Part shown: positions 54,201 to 64,000 of the stretch, piece after piece
Numbering within the stretch: the stretch's first letter is position 1
Layout: each line of letters opens with the position of its first letter
NCBI GenBank assembly: GCA_947044365.1
Contig: OX345642.1
Span: 4,463,598-4,527,597, forward strand
Direction of reading: 5' to 3'
DNA length: 64,000 nt
Origin: Petrosia ficiformis
Taxonomy: Eukaryota; Porifera; Demospongiae; Haplosclerida; Petrosiidae
Translations under genes and position numbers: made by a program
Notes under the pieces: generated by a model
Told to the model about the DNA's origin: nothing
Database searches by the model: none
The model's input: only the letters and a program-made list of their open reading frames with translations

Positions 54201-56113
54201 AGATGTAGATGCAAGTATGTATTACAGGTAACAATAAATAACCAGAGCCCTTCTTTTATATACCTGCCAGTTGGGTGTATTGTTCAAGTATAGTGAACCT
54301 CTTTATCAATATTCCACTTGCGTAAGTCAGTAAAACATTCAATTTCTTAATAGGTCTCAGCTTTAGAAATCTTCCTATCTTCATATGATAGTATTGCTTA
54401 ACATGGCCAAACCTCAGTGGTACTTTAGTACATGTGCCTACGCAATTATTCTGACTGTTGCCAGTTATCTATGTTGATGATAGAAATGCATCAAAATACA
54501 TACAGTAGCTGAATTTTTATTCAACCTTATATTTTTTATCATGCTCATTTTCTTCCAAAGTACAGTTCAGTTCAGTGTAATGGAGAGCATTTTTAAGCAG
54601 ATATATTTCTTGTTCACCTACAAAATGTGGGTAAGTATTATAATTACTATGCAGGCAGATATACATAGGTAAAAGTATATATGTACCATGTGTATATATA
54701 TAATTATACATATATTTATGTATGTATAATGCATGTTGCTAAAATTATTTAATTGTAGAGCCCTATACATATGTATTTCACATTCACCTGCTAACTGTTC
54801 AAATTCTTTTATCAATGGTTCACTTTGAGATAGTGAAAATGTATCCTTCACTTTCACATGATTAGCAAGCACTCCATGAGTAACAACCATAGGGTAGTGC
54901 TGATGATCAACATGGTCAATCCTCAGATGTGGATTTGTACATGTTCCTGTGTGACTATTGCCAGTTTTCTTTGTGGACAGAAACACATCAAAATACACAT
55001 AGCACATACATACAAGAACAAACCTCCTGTATTTCATGTGAAGTCCAATAAAGTGCTATTGAATTAGTAATTTTTTTGACAGAAATACTTGCACAATGAT
55101 TCTGCCGTTCACCTGAAAGTGTAATTTTATTTTTAAATTTTATTTAGGTAACAAACAGAGCCCTTCTTTTATTTACCTGCCAGTTGGGTGTATTGTTCAA
55201 GTATCGTGAACCTCATTATCAATATTCCACTTGTGTGAGTCAGTAAAACATTCAAATTCTTAATAGGTTTCAGCTTTAGAAATCTCTCTTGAGTAGCAAA
55301 CATATGATGGTATTGCTTAACATGGCCAAACCTCAGTGGTACTTTAGTACATGTGCCTACACAATTATTCTGACTGTTGCCAGTTATCTATGTTGATAGA
55401 AATGCATCAAAATACATACAGTCGCTGAGTTTTTATTCAACCTTATTTTTTTTATCATGCTCATTTTCTTCCAAAGTACAGTTCAGTTCAGTGTAATTGA
55501 GAGCATTTTTAAGCAGATATGTTTCTTGTTCACCTACAAAATGTGGGTGAGTATTATAATTACTATGCAGGCAGATATACATAGGTAAAAAGTATATACG
55601 TACCATGTGTATATATAATTATACATATATTTTTGTATGTATAATACATGTTGCTACGTACGTATTTCACATTCTGCTAAATGTTCAAATTCTTTTATTA
55701 ATGGTTCACTTTGAGATAGTGAAAATGTATCCTTCACTTTCATGTGATTAGCAAGCACCCCATGAGTAACAACCATAGGGTGGTGCTGATGATCAACATG
55801 GTCAATCCTCAGATGTGGATTTGTACATGTTCCTGTATGACTATTACCAGTTATCTTTGTGGACAGAAACACATCAAAATACACATATCACATACAGACA
55901 AGAACAAACCTCCTGAATTTCATGTGAAGTCCAGTAAAGTGCTATTGAATTAGTAATGGTTTTGACAGCAATACTCGTACAATGATTCTGCCGTTCACCT
56001 GAATGTATAATTATATTGATTATTTAGCAATGCGCTATTAAAATTTAACCTTCTCCAAAACACTGCAAGAGAATAAGAACAATTATAAACATTTTAGTTA
56101 AAGAGCACAACAT
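51283..56113 (-). CDS. Unrecognised modular type I membrane receptor-like protein, 968 aa, 12 exons
   Basis: Exons: 56050-56113, 55910-55998, 55671-55854, 55442-55533, 55177-55387, 55024-55112, 54788-54968, 54526-54617, 54264-54468, 53364-53583, 52605-53140, 51283-52226. Every junction keeps frame; the total is 2907 nt. Exon 1 encodes a signal peptide (MLCSLTKMFIIVLILLQCF). Exons 2-9 encode four related ~90-residue modules, two exons each, bounded by phase 1 introns as in Ig/FN3-type shuffled domains. Shared motifs are TGNS..., GTCT and QLAGE. Exon 10 has the membrane span (about residues 434-456, FIGIMVLPIGILLLLIEV). The ~510-residue tail is Ser/Pro/Lys-rich without a known domain and ends GTWV, a class I PDZ ligand. 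I do not recognise the family. A cell-surface receptor or adhesion role is inferred only from architecture. Confidence 0.8.
53838..54048. mobile_element. Palindromic MITE with TACCGTAA ends, copy 2
   Basis: TACCGTAAATCGGGAATATT at the left, TTTTCCCAAATTACGGTA at the right; the interior is the same as 20955-21152 (TTATTTACGAATA, ATTTCGTACGCATA). It lies in an intron of the receptor-like gene between the last module and the membrane exon. Confidence 0.78.
54264..55998 (-). repeat. 886-bp tandem duplication of a four-exon block
   Basis: Exons at 55910-55998, 55671-55854, 55442-55533 and 55177-55387 match those at 55024-55112, 54788-54968, 54526-54617 and 54264-54468 one for one, introns included. 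Exon lengths are 89/184/92/211 against 89/181/92/205. The high intron identity implies a fairly recent event. Confidence 0.9.
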
Positions 56114-56936
56114 TTTCTTCCAGCTACTTCAACTATAAAATAAGAATGACAGCTAGCTAGCTGTAGATCGCTGGGCGTATATTAAAAAAAAAAAAACGCT
56201 TCTAAAACCACACCTACAAGCGCGCGTACACCTATGCGCGCATTTACGCGTAAGTTATGTTGCCTAGTTACCAATAGAGAGGATCAACAAGGACATGGAC
56301 AAGATTGCTGCAACTATAATTTTAGTTTGATATTGTACTTAAATCATAACCACATCTCCGCAATTATTGTACAGGCAGTGGCATAACTGAGTGTCAGTAC
56401 AGCAAATTTGACTGACAGAACAGCGGTAATGAGTAGTCTCACGTATATATATATATCAACCTCTGCAGAGGGTTGGGTCTGGCTGCGCGAGACTAATCGC
56501 CGAGTAGAGCAAAGTATAAGATTAGCTATTTATATTTGCATACAATTTTAAATGGTTAGCTCCGCACCAAATTTTGTTCCTTAGTCAACTTCTAATGATG
56601 AATATACTGTACACTGAAGTATTGAAATGTTCTTGCATTGGTTTGAATAATTCTCTGTGCTTGTGCAAGAATAATCAATAAAATTATGATGGTGGCTAAG
56701 CTACAACCTACAAAACAAAAAACACTTATTGAAGTGATTACACCAATATTAGCACCCAATTGTGAAATTTGCAATTTGCACTGCGTGACAAAGATTGGTC
56801 TAGCAAGGGGAAGCTTAATTTTTTCATATTTAAGCATTAAAATCAACTTCATATATATAACTATAATTTTCGCCAATAACAAAATTATTATTGTTGTGGG
56901 ACAATTTAATTTTGTTTCTATGGTAATACACTAACA
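56114..56936. other. Intergenic between the receptor-like and F-box genes
   Basis: Contains the receptor promoter side, a GCGCGCGTA stretch (56220-56250) and a short ATATAT tract. A 96-aa minus-strand ORF (56592-56882) includes a hydrophobic span ending ILLIILAQAQ and an internal acceptor-like TTTTTGTTTTGTAG. It might be a stray membrane exon but lacks partners. A short inverted block near 56435-56500 resembles the GAGCCAGACTC arms in the intron 12 foldback. Confidence 0.35.
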
Positions 56937-58883
56937 TCACCAAAGAATTCGTTCACCAAAATTCATTTCGTGTGAAAACAAATAGTGTATCTGTTCATAA
57001 TGTTCTATTTTAAAGTCTGTCAAACCTTCTTTCTGTGCCAACTTCCGGAACTCTTTAAAAAGATGTAAATAATTGCGTTGATTGGTCTTACGAAAAGCAA
57101 TATGACAATTCAAAAGTTGTGTGCAGTTGGTTAGTAAATGAAATACATGACTCAGAGGAATATTATTGCCAATCAATATGAGGTCTATGAGTTTATTGTT
57201 ATATCCTTCTTCAGGTACTAATGACATGAAGAAACCATTGGAAATATTCATCTGATAGCACAAAATGGTAAGATGCTTCAGTTTTGAGTAAATTCCTATA
57301 TCTTCCGGCAATACAAGAGTGGTAGAATGTCCTTCAGTAATAACACAAAGTTCTTCAAGTACTTTACAGCTATGTAGCACCTCCCCTAAAGAACACCTAT
57401 TGAAACATTTTGGAATATGAAGCTTGAGGTAAAGGAGATAGGCCAAGTTAGAAATCATAGGCAACATACTCTGTTGAATTAAAGGACTTTCACATTCAGC
57501 ACATGATGTCATATGCTGAACTTGCAAAGCTGTTAGTTGCTTCATAGATTTCAGTTGGTCTGACATAATTACATAGTCTGCAACTGGTACATGAGAGATA
57601 CGCTTACTGCTTCTATCTTTAATAACACTAGATTTAACATGTGGTAGAAATGCACAAGGAGTTGTGGCCAAATATTTTAGTGAACTGATGTTAGCTAACA
57701 AATTCCATAGATCTTCTGTATCAGGTACATAAGAGGATTGCACTATATTCAATCCTTGAAGCTTTTTACAGAATATTGGCAATAAATATAATACTTCATT
57801 AATTGAAACTAATTTTCCATCAAAATCTATAAACCTTGTGGATGAAAAGTTCAGTTCAAGCAAATTTGGAGTTTGGGAAAACAAAACTTCTAGAAATCTT
57901 ATTCCGGGTAGGTGATGGTTATTAAAGTCTAAGCATGTGACATTAACACCATGTTCACTATAGAGGACTGGTGGTATATTATCATTTGAAGACAATTTTA
58001 AGGAACCACATATATAGGTATTAGACTCAAATAATCGTGGAGAAACAACCTGCTGTATATATATCAGTGGTGAATCATAGCAGTCAACTTTAGTTACGAG
58101 GTGAGAGATACCGGAGTCATAACTATATAGCGGTTGTTGATAAAACGGTATGAATGTAGGTCTACTTTTAAGTAAACGATACACTGAGGCAATTGCATGA
58201 TGATCTACAGTACACTGCAGTGAAAATTTACATACAGAAATCCGAAAGAGTTGGACAAGACTCTTGTCCATCACAAGAGCTACATATGGAGGTCTGAAGT
58301 TGCAATTTTCCCATATAGTGAAAAAATCATTTGGATATGTAAATTTACTATTCAAATGCAAAACGAGATACTGCAGAGATGAGAACTTAGTGAGGTGTTT
58401 TTCAAAAGATTTGAACTGACCCTCAAAGTGGGTTAGGTTTGGAAGAGCAGTTTGGATTTTTGTCATTGCTAAATCAGTGATTATAAATCCACACAAACTA
58501 AGTCTTCTTAAAGCATTACATGATGTTACATTGTGTACATACTTAGAACTAAAAGGAATTTGACCATGGAGTTGAAGTGTATGTACTCGGGACTGAGAGA
58601 TCTTCAAAATATTTTTAACATATTTCTCATTCCTACACTGGTTAGGAGTGACAATCACTTCTTTCCACAATGATGGGTCACTGAGGGCTGCATAGAACGA
58701 CTTCGAAATAAGTCTCAAAGACATTTTATCTCTGTTATCTAGGAAACGACATATGTTGAAGATAATCTCCAGAGGTAGTGAATTAAATGGTGAATTACTT
58801 TCAGCAGCAAGTGGAATAGAGCAGATATCATCCTGCATTCTTACTTGGTCTGAATAATCAACTTTTCTCCTTTTTGCTTCCAT
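56937..58883 (-). CDS. F-box and leucine-rich-repeat protein, single exon, 648 aa
   Basis: An intronless frame with an N-terminal F-box (SLPLEIIFNICRFLDNRDKM, then LRLISKSFYAALSDPSLWKE) and a long stretch of irregular leucine-rich repeats (NALRRLSLCGF, LPNLTHFEG, CKVLEELCVI, SKLKHLTILC). F-box/LRR proteins are substrate receptors of SCF ubiquitin ligases (family knowledge). I prefer the ATG at 58883 (MEAKRRKVD, good context) over an in-frame ATG at 58955, because the latter lies in the promoter shared with eS4. Lack of introns among intron-rich neighbours may indicate retroposition. No closer subfamily could be named. Confidence 0.87.
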   Translation of the reverse strand: MEAKRRKVDYSDQVRMQDDICSIPLAAESNSPFNSLPLEIIFNICRFLDNRDKMSLRLISKSFYAALSDPSLWKEVIVTPNQCRNEKYVKNILKISQSRVHTLQLHGQIPFSSKYVHNVTSCNALRRLSLCGFIITDLAMTKIQTALPNLTHFEGQFKSFEKHLTKFSSLQYLVLHLNSKFTYPNDFFTIWENCNFRPPYVALVMDKSLVQLFRISVCKFSLQCTVDHHAIASVYRLLKSRPTFIPFYQQPLYSYDSGISHLVTKVDCYDSPLIYIQQVVSPRLFESNTYICGSLKLSSNDNIPPVLYSEHGVNVTCLDFNNHHLPGIRFLEVLFSQTPNLLELNFSSTRFIDFDGKLVSINEVLYLLPIFCKKLQGLNIVQSSYVPDTEDLWNLLANISSLKYLATTPCAFLPHVKSSVIKDRSSKRISHVPVADYVIMSDQLKSMKQLTALQVQHMTSCAECESPLIQQSMLPMISNLAYLLYLKLHIPKCFNRCSLGEVLHSCKVLEELCVITEGHSTTLVLPEDIGIYSKLKHLTILCYQMNISNGFFMSLVPEEGYNNKLIDLILIGNNIPLSHVFHLLTNCTQLLNCHIAFRKTNQRNYLHLFKEFRKLAQKEGLTDFKIEHYEQIHYLFSHEMNFGERILW

Positions 58884-59009
58884 CTTCGGGTTAATTATTT
58901 CTGGGGCGGAGACTGTAATTTGCGCATGCGCTTTATGACTTTCTCTTCCAATCAAAGTGAACTTTAATATTTAAGTGAAATATAATTCTATTTCTGTCTT
59001 CTTTTATAG
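58884..59009. promoter_or_regulatory. Divergent promoter of the F-box gene and eS4
   Basis: About 125 bp separate the F-box ATG from the first recognised eS4 coding exon. It includes TGCGCATGCGC (NRF1-like palindrome) and CTTTCTCTTCC, a pyrimidine tract like the 5' TOP of ribosomal protein mRNAs. The eS4 start-codon exon was not found here. Confidence 0.5.
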
Positions 59010-60839
59010 GGTCGTGGACCAAAGAAACACTTAAAGCGTCTTAATGCGCCTAAACATTGGATGTTAGATAAGCTTTCTGGAAGATACGTAAGTTATTGCT
59101 TTTTTTTTTATGAAGAACATTTTATTTTGTATTTAAAACACGATGGTGTTTAATATTACTTATAATTGTGTAGGCACCAAAGCCATCTCCTGGACCTCAC
59201 AAACTAAGAGAATGTATCCCTCTAATAGTATTTCTTAGAAATCGGTTAAAGTATGCTCTGACAGGAGATGAAGCAAAGAAAATTGTTAAGCAACGACTGA
59301 TTAAAGTTGATGGCAAAGTACGAACGGACACAACCTATCCGGCAGGCTTTATGGGTATGAACACTTGTTTAATTTGTGGCAATTAGTTGTGAACTGATAA
59401 TTTCCTATTGTTAAGTAGTTATTTTACTGTACTGTTGTATGAGAAAAAAAGATATGATCCAGCGATAGCATGATTGTCAATGATGTTAACTGTACATTTC
59501 ACTGTTTTAGGTATAACCCTTAGACGGTGTATTTACACAAGAAATCTATCTGTACTTGTCATGTGAATTTGATTGTGATACAGATTGTATTTCACTTAGT
59601 GGCCAAATGGTGATATAAACAATGGTATTTGTTTAAATTCCAACTCTACAGTTGACTTTGCAACTGTGTAAAAGCTTATAGTTAGCTGTTATGATGTCAT
59701 CATTTATCAACATAACTCCCTTAAAAAGTAATTTAACAAGTTATTGCATAATGATTTAGTAGTTGCGGTTCAGAATGAGGGAGACTACAAGACTCATCCC
59801 TCACGCTAAGGGCAAGATTGTGTTTGATGCATGGGTTAATATACTAGTGTGTTCTCTCTAAGAAGACTCCAGTATTGTGGGTCCTTCTGAGAACTCGTTG
59901 CCTTCATCCTACTATCACAGTAGAGCAATACATATATAACATATAGCAAAAGAAACCATAAAATATTGTGGTGGAACTATAGGGAAATACACAAGTGGTG
60001 CTGTGATGTATGATTTTTACACACTCTCTGATCATGCTGTAATCACTGGTTATGGCTGATGATGAGTAGACGCGCTAACTGAGTGCCATCATTTAATTCT
60101 ACATGGGGGGATATTCTGGAACTGTATTACATTGTCGTTTTGATTAATTATGATAACTAGCACTTCCAGATTGTATATAGTGTTTTATTTTTGTCAGTAT
60201 TGATTACAGGCAATAGGTGAAGTACATGTATTAAGTAGAATTTGAGTACAAGCTTCTAATTTAAACATAACAAGTAGTGTAATTTACATTCCGAAAGCTA
60301 GTGTGCAGTACAAGTACATTGGGTTAATGAACAAAGGACTTAAAAAAGAATACATGTATTTTAATGCATGTACTTCAGTGCAATTACTAATGTACTTCGC
60401 CCCATTCCTCGTTGATTTGAGTAATAGAAAGCTCAGTAAAATGTACTTAAATGAATAGTTTTAAAAAAAAATTGGTACCACACATACATAGATGAAAGGA
60501 GTACAGTAACCCTCTGCTCCGCTTATGTGGGCAAAGAATATTTTAGTCAATTGCTCAACTTTCTTTCGTTGTATAAACATGACCATTTGATCAAACAAAT
60601 CTGTGATCAAACAAATCTGTGTACAACTGAACACATGTTCAGTTGTACACAGATTTGTTTGATAAGCTAATAATCACAGTCACAATTATGTAACAAATTT
60701 GATGATACATGTACATGTAATACCATTTGTATTATACACAGATGTTGTTAGTATTGAAAAAACTGGTGAACACTTTCGTTTGTTGTATGATGTCAAAGGT
60801 CGTTTCACTATCCATAGGATTACTCCGGAGGAAGCAAAA
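59010..60839 (+). CDS. RPS4: Ribosomal protein eS4 (RPS4), three exons, incomplete in window
   Basis: Exons: 59010-59087 ([19 protein letters not shown]), 59174-59354 ([20 protein letters not shown]... through PAGFM) and 60742-60839 ([20 protein letters not shown]... ITPEEAK). Phases 0 and 1 match and the sequence is typical eS4 of the small ribosomal subunit. The residues before GRGPKK, including the initiator Met, must be in a tiny upstream exon that I could not place. The C-terminal ~150 residues (KOW and RNA-binding parts) are not found in the following 3.1 kb, so intron 3 exceeds the window or the gene is truncated. A decayed receptor-tail copy lies in that intron. Confidence 0.93.
60606..60663. 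repeat. Perfect 28-bp-arm hairpin in eS4 intron
   Basis: ATCAAACAAATCTGTGTACA...TGAACA, a 2-nt loop CA, and the exact complement. Another direct ATCAAACAAATCTGTG lies just before it. Confidence 0.9.
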
Positions 60840-61329
60840 GTTAGTTGTATGGCAATGTTCAACAATCATTATTATTATTATACAGTCATGTTACATGTAG
60901 TTTAAAATGTGCTATGATGACTAGGAATAATCCCAGCTCGCTTTGAACTTGGGTCTTGAACCTGAGTTTTGAAGAATGCTAGTTCCTTTTTCTTACTGAG
61001 CACACTTTGGGTAGACTTGAGCACATTATGGTCAAATTGTTTTTTTCACCCATTATTCTTGTGAGCAATTCCCAAGACCATTCACGGCATATTCCCCTAT
61101 TATGAACATCAAAGGATGTATTAATATACAAATGGACGAAGAGGATTCAGCTTTTCAGCCCTGCTTTTTTGGGCATTTATTTATAGTAATAATTAATAAC
61201 TGACTTCTTGATCTCATGTTGCTATTTCAATTCTTGCCAGTTGACTCTTCGAATGATATCTCTCCAGATAGGATTTGCCCTTACTTCATGAAGTGGCTAT
61301 AACAGTACAACTACATTATATATACTATA
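60840..61329. other. eS4 intron 3, first part
   Basis: No coding signal is seen. GAACTTGGGTCTTGAACCTGAG at 60943-60964 resembles a decayed tRNA B-box region and may be an old SINE. Confidence 0.35.
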
Positions 61330-61698
61330 ATTATACAAAATGTGGAATCTACAATTACATCCACAATACCATTGATATCATGGCTTCTAGCTCTGGAAAA
61401 AAAACTAAATTGAATGTTCATGTCCAGGCCCCATTGAAGAAACCTAGCTTGAAATAAAAAAAAGTATCATATTATATATGGCATCTACCATTGCAATTTC
61501 TATCTCCGGAAAGAAAATTTGAAGACAAGCATTGCAATGCCCTCCGTTGAAAAGTTTACCACTCCACAGACTTCACTGAAGATTATCGTAATTATACTAC
61601 CAGTCCATCGTGCAATGTTTTTATTGAAAAACAGAATTGATTAATTAAATTTATGATAATTATGCAGATTATTCTAGTAATCATTTCAAGTTACATTT
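61330..61698. repeat. 3'-flank repeat, copy next to pseudogene C
   Basis: Same ordered blocks as 39205-39607 (ATGGCTTCTAGCTCTGG, GTCCAGGCCCCATTGAAGAA, TACCACTCCACA), about 90% alike by eye. Confidence 0.8.
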
Positions 61699-62678
61699 TC
61701 ATACCCAGGTTCCAATAGTATTTGATTCAAACTCAATTTGAATAGCAATATGACCAGGTTTTACATCTCTTGTGATCTTTGGGAGACATCAACGTAAATG
61801 TGTGAGGGTTTTGATAATCTCTGTCAGAACAAGGTAGTGGTAGACATGGCCATGACAGATAACGTTTAGAATGAGGTGTTGCATCACATTCTAACCCCTG
61901 TCCTGTAAATTCTCTTTTAAGTGTGTCAATATCAATGACAAAGTCATTGCATTGTTTGATTAAGGCTGAAGACTTTGGAGGTGAAGTTTTGGTAAAGAAG
62001 TACTTAATACTTCCAAAATTTTTGGACATAGTGGACAAAGAAGGCATTTCTTCATTGACCTTTTGGGATGAATGGTCGATACATTTGAAAGAATATTGTT
62101 TGGTAGTAGGTCACTTGCTGTGATTTCAGCTTTAGCACATGGATTTTGAGCTACATGCAGTTTCTGAATAGGAGCAGTTGGTCCCGAGTAACATGTGGAG
62201 TTGCATCACTTGTTGTGGTTTCAGTGGTCTTACTAGCAAAAGCTTTTTCACCATCATTCAGTTTTTGACTACATGGAGTAATTAACTGTTTTGGAAGAGT
62301 AAGTGAGTTACTTTTAGATATTGCAATGATCTTTGGTGATTGAACAACATTAGGCAGAGGAATATTCGGTCTTTCTGAAACAACACAATGTGGAAGCTCT
62401 TCATTCAGTTGGATTTCAGTGGTCAAACTTGTGTGACCAATTCGATCATCATTCTGAATAGGGAGTGTAGATGGCCCATTCGAATGGACAACATGGGAAT
62501 CTATTCTGTTAGCTGAATTCTTGTACGCATGAAATATTGCACCTGGATTTACAGCAGAATCATTGGGTTGTGACCTGTAGCGTGAACTCTGTGGTGTAGA
62601 GTTTAGATGAGATTTCTGAGTTATTGATAGAACAGTGGTAATCTGATTATAACTTATCACTATTATGCCTGAGTACAA
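61699..62678 (-). pseudogene. Decayed copy C of the receptor cytoplasmic-tail exon
   Basis: Shares with the intact gene and copy A the blocks DFVIDIDTLKREFTGQGLEC, SKRYLSWPCLPLP and DRDYQNPHTFT. A frameshift after DHKRC removes the normal end, and another splits the exon near 62150 (ORFs of 104 and 175 codons). The middle region (SERPNIPLP, SLTLPKQLITP) is as in copy A. It lies in the eS4 intron. The acceptor side is not preserved. Confidence 0.8.
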
Positions 62679-63764
62679 AGATTTGTGAGAATCTGAAAAT
62701 ATTGTCAGTATATTATTTTAACTTCCAAAAACTAGGCGATAGAAAGAATTTCAGTGAAGTTCAAGTGCCTTTTCCAGAACACCAAATGTATGATAATTAT
62801 TGTTATAATAATTATAATTATAATTTTATAAATTATGGTAAATGAACAGTATTAAGTAGGAATGTTAAATTAAAACCAAGAACATGCAAACAAAGTTCGG
62901 AAGTAGAGTCCTTAGCTCCTTTATTAAAGCTTTAGCCCACCTCTATAGAATTATAATATCTCTTGAGATTAAATCATTTCTTTAGTATATAAATATTAGA
63001 ATATGGTAATTTATAATATTTAATATACTAGTCTCAAAGACAACATAATTATATATAACCATCTCAACTTGTTTTCTGATATAGTGGTATTGAATTGTGG
63101 AGTATCAATGTCTATCCTGCAGAAATTATAGTATTACCATTATACAAGCAATCAAAGTTGTATACTTGGATTTGAATACAATGGTATAATTATATAGATT
63201 ATTAATGATCATTAATACTTTTTTGATAATTACAGTAGTTATTATTGCTTTTTTTGTAATATTAATTATGAATAATAAAATTTCTGTCTCAAAACGTTTT
63301 AATAGACATGATTCTAAAATGGAAACGCACTCCTCCATGGTTTCAGAGTTATCATTGTTTGAAAAGTAGAAAGCCCTTAATCCTAAACCCTAACACTAAA
63401 CCTAATAATTAAACACTAAATCATAAACACAAGCCTAACCCTAATTCCAACATTTAACATTACAGCCTAACCTACAGTATTTTTTTCTGATCAGTAATCA
63501 AAAGAGGAACTAGACAGGAAAATATTGAGAGAAAAGAGATAAGATAAATGTAGACGTTTTTCTCATGTGGCCAGATATTCACCATAAGGCCAATGAGACT
63601 AGTTAGGGATTTGAGTAAAGACAGCCGGTGAGGAGGACATTATTTTTTTTGTGGGAGGATATTGACTGGAGGTTGTTCTTTAACATTCCTTTTAAATCTG
63701 CGTCCTGTGAGCTTATACTGTTATCATTATAATTCTCAAATATAATATAATTATACTAAAAGTG
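62679..63764. other. No gene recognised; short telomere-like stretch at 63380-63475
   Basis: AT-rich. At 63380 the sequence reads CCTAAACCCTAACACTAAAC then further CCTAA-type units, a degenerate run of the CCCTAA type. No open frame of note. Confidence 0.4.
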
Positions 63765-64000
63765 AAACAACATGGGATCTACCATAATACAATCGATTTC
63801 TAGCTCTGAAAAGAAAAATGAAAGTTGAAGACAAGGCCTAGGATTGTACATGTCCAGGAGAAAACATAGCTTTAATTGAAATAAAAAGCATATGGCATCT
63901 ACTATTGCATCCACAATAGCATCGTGATTTCTAAAAGAAAATTTGAAAACATTTACCACTCCACAGACTTTACTGAAGATAATTATAATTATACTACCAA
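63765..64000. repeat. 3'-flank repeat, third copy cut by the window end
   Basis: GGGATCTACCATAATACA, TTCTAGCTCTGAA, ACATGTCCAGG, CATATGGCATCTACTATTGC, TACCACTCCACAGAC and ATAATTATAATTATACTACC match 39205-39520. It predicts a further receptor-tail copy just beyond 64000 on the minus strand. Confidence 0.7.

Overview
This window looks like animal nuclear DNA, most likely from a sponge (Amphimedon-like demosponge; inference). It is AT-rich, its genes have many short exons with GT-AG introns, and it carries metazoan genes (CLPTM1L-like, an ankyrin/GTPase/Death-domain protein, ribosomal protein eS4). It is densely seeded with hAT-like MITEs, foldback elements, Helitrons, a gypsy remnant and a complete CACTA transposon. 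Most listed ORFs are single exons or shadows. I rebuilt gene models by tracking splice sites and reading phase by hand.

Layout. 1-760: dead Ty3/gypsy pol fragment. 2837-10300 (minus): first four exons of a CLPTM1L-like membrane protein, running off the left end. Only 48 bp separate its ATG from the ATG of a plus-strand gene at 10349-31418. That gene has 13 exons (853 codons, all phases matching) and encodes a soluble class I HMG-CoA reductase fused to an aminoglycoside-phosphotransferase-like kinase; I regard this as the most notable gene here. Its introns hold MITEs, foldback elements and a duplicated tRNA-like gene. 32102-38727 (plus): a 5-exon, 863-aa protein with ankyrin repeats, a Roc-COR-like GTPase and a Death domain.

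39200-51200 is a nest of mobile DNA. It holds a pseudogene copy of a receptor tail and, inside its flank, a 228-bp non-autonomous Helitron with a recognisable empty site elsewhere in the window. A decayed Helitron replicase ORF follows, split exactly by an 8.2-kb CACTA element (42208-50400). The CACTA element carries two divergent genes: a SAMD3-like protein (with one frameshift) and a zinc-finger DDE transposase.

51283-56113 (minus): a 12-exon, 968-aa gene for an unrecognised type I membrane protein. It has a signal peptide, four related extracellular modules made by an 886-bp tandem duplication of four exons, one membrane span, a ~510-aa tail and a C-terminal PDZ-ligand motif. Decayed copies of its tail exon lie at 39608-40946 and 61699-62678.

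56937-58883 (minus): a single-exon F-box/LRR protein, head to head with the eS4 ribosomal protein gene (59010 onward). Only three eS4 exons lie in the window.

Functionally the genes are independent. The shared themes are tight divergent promoters (CLPTM1L/HMGR-kinase, SAMD3-like/transposase, F-box/eS4) and repeated invasion of introns by foldback elements.
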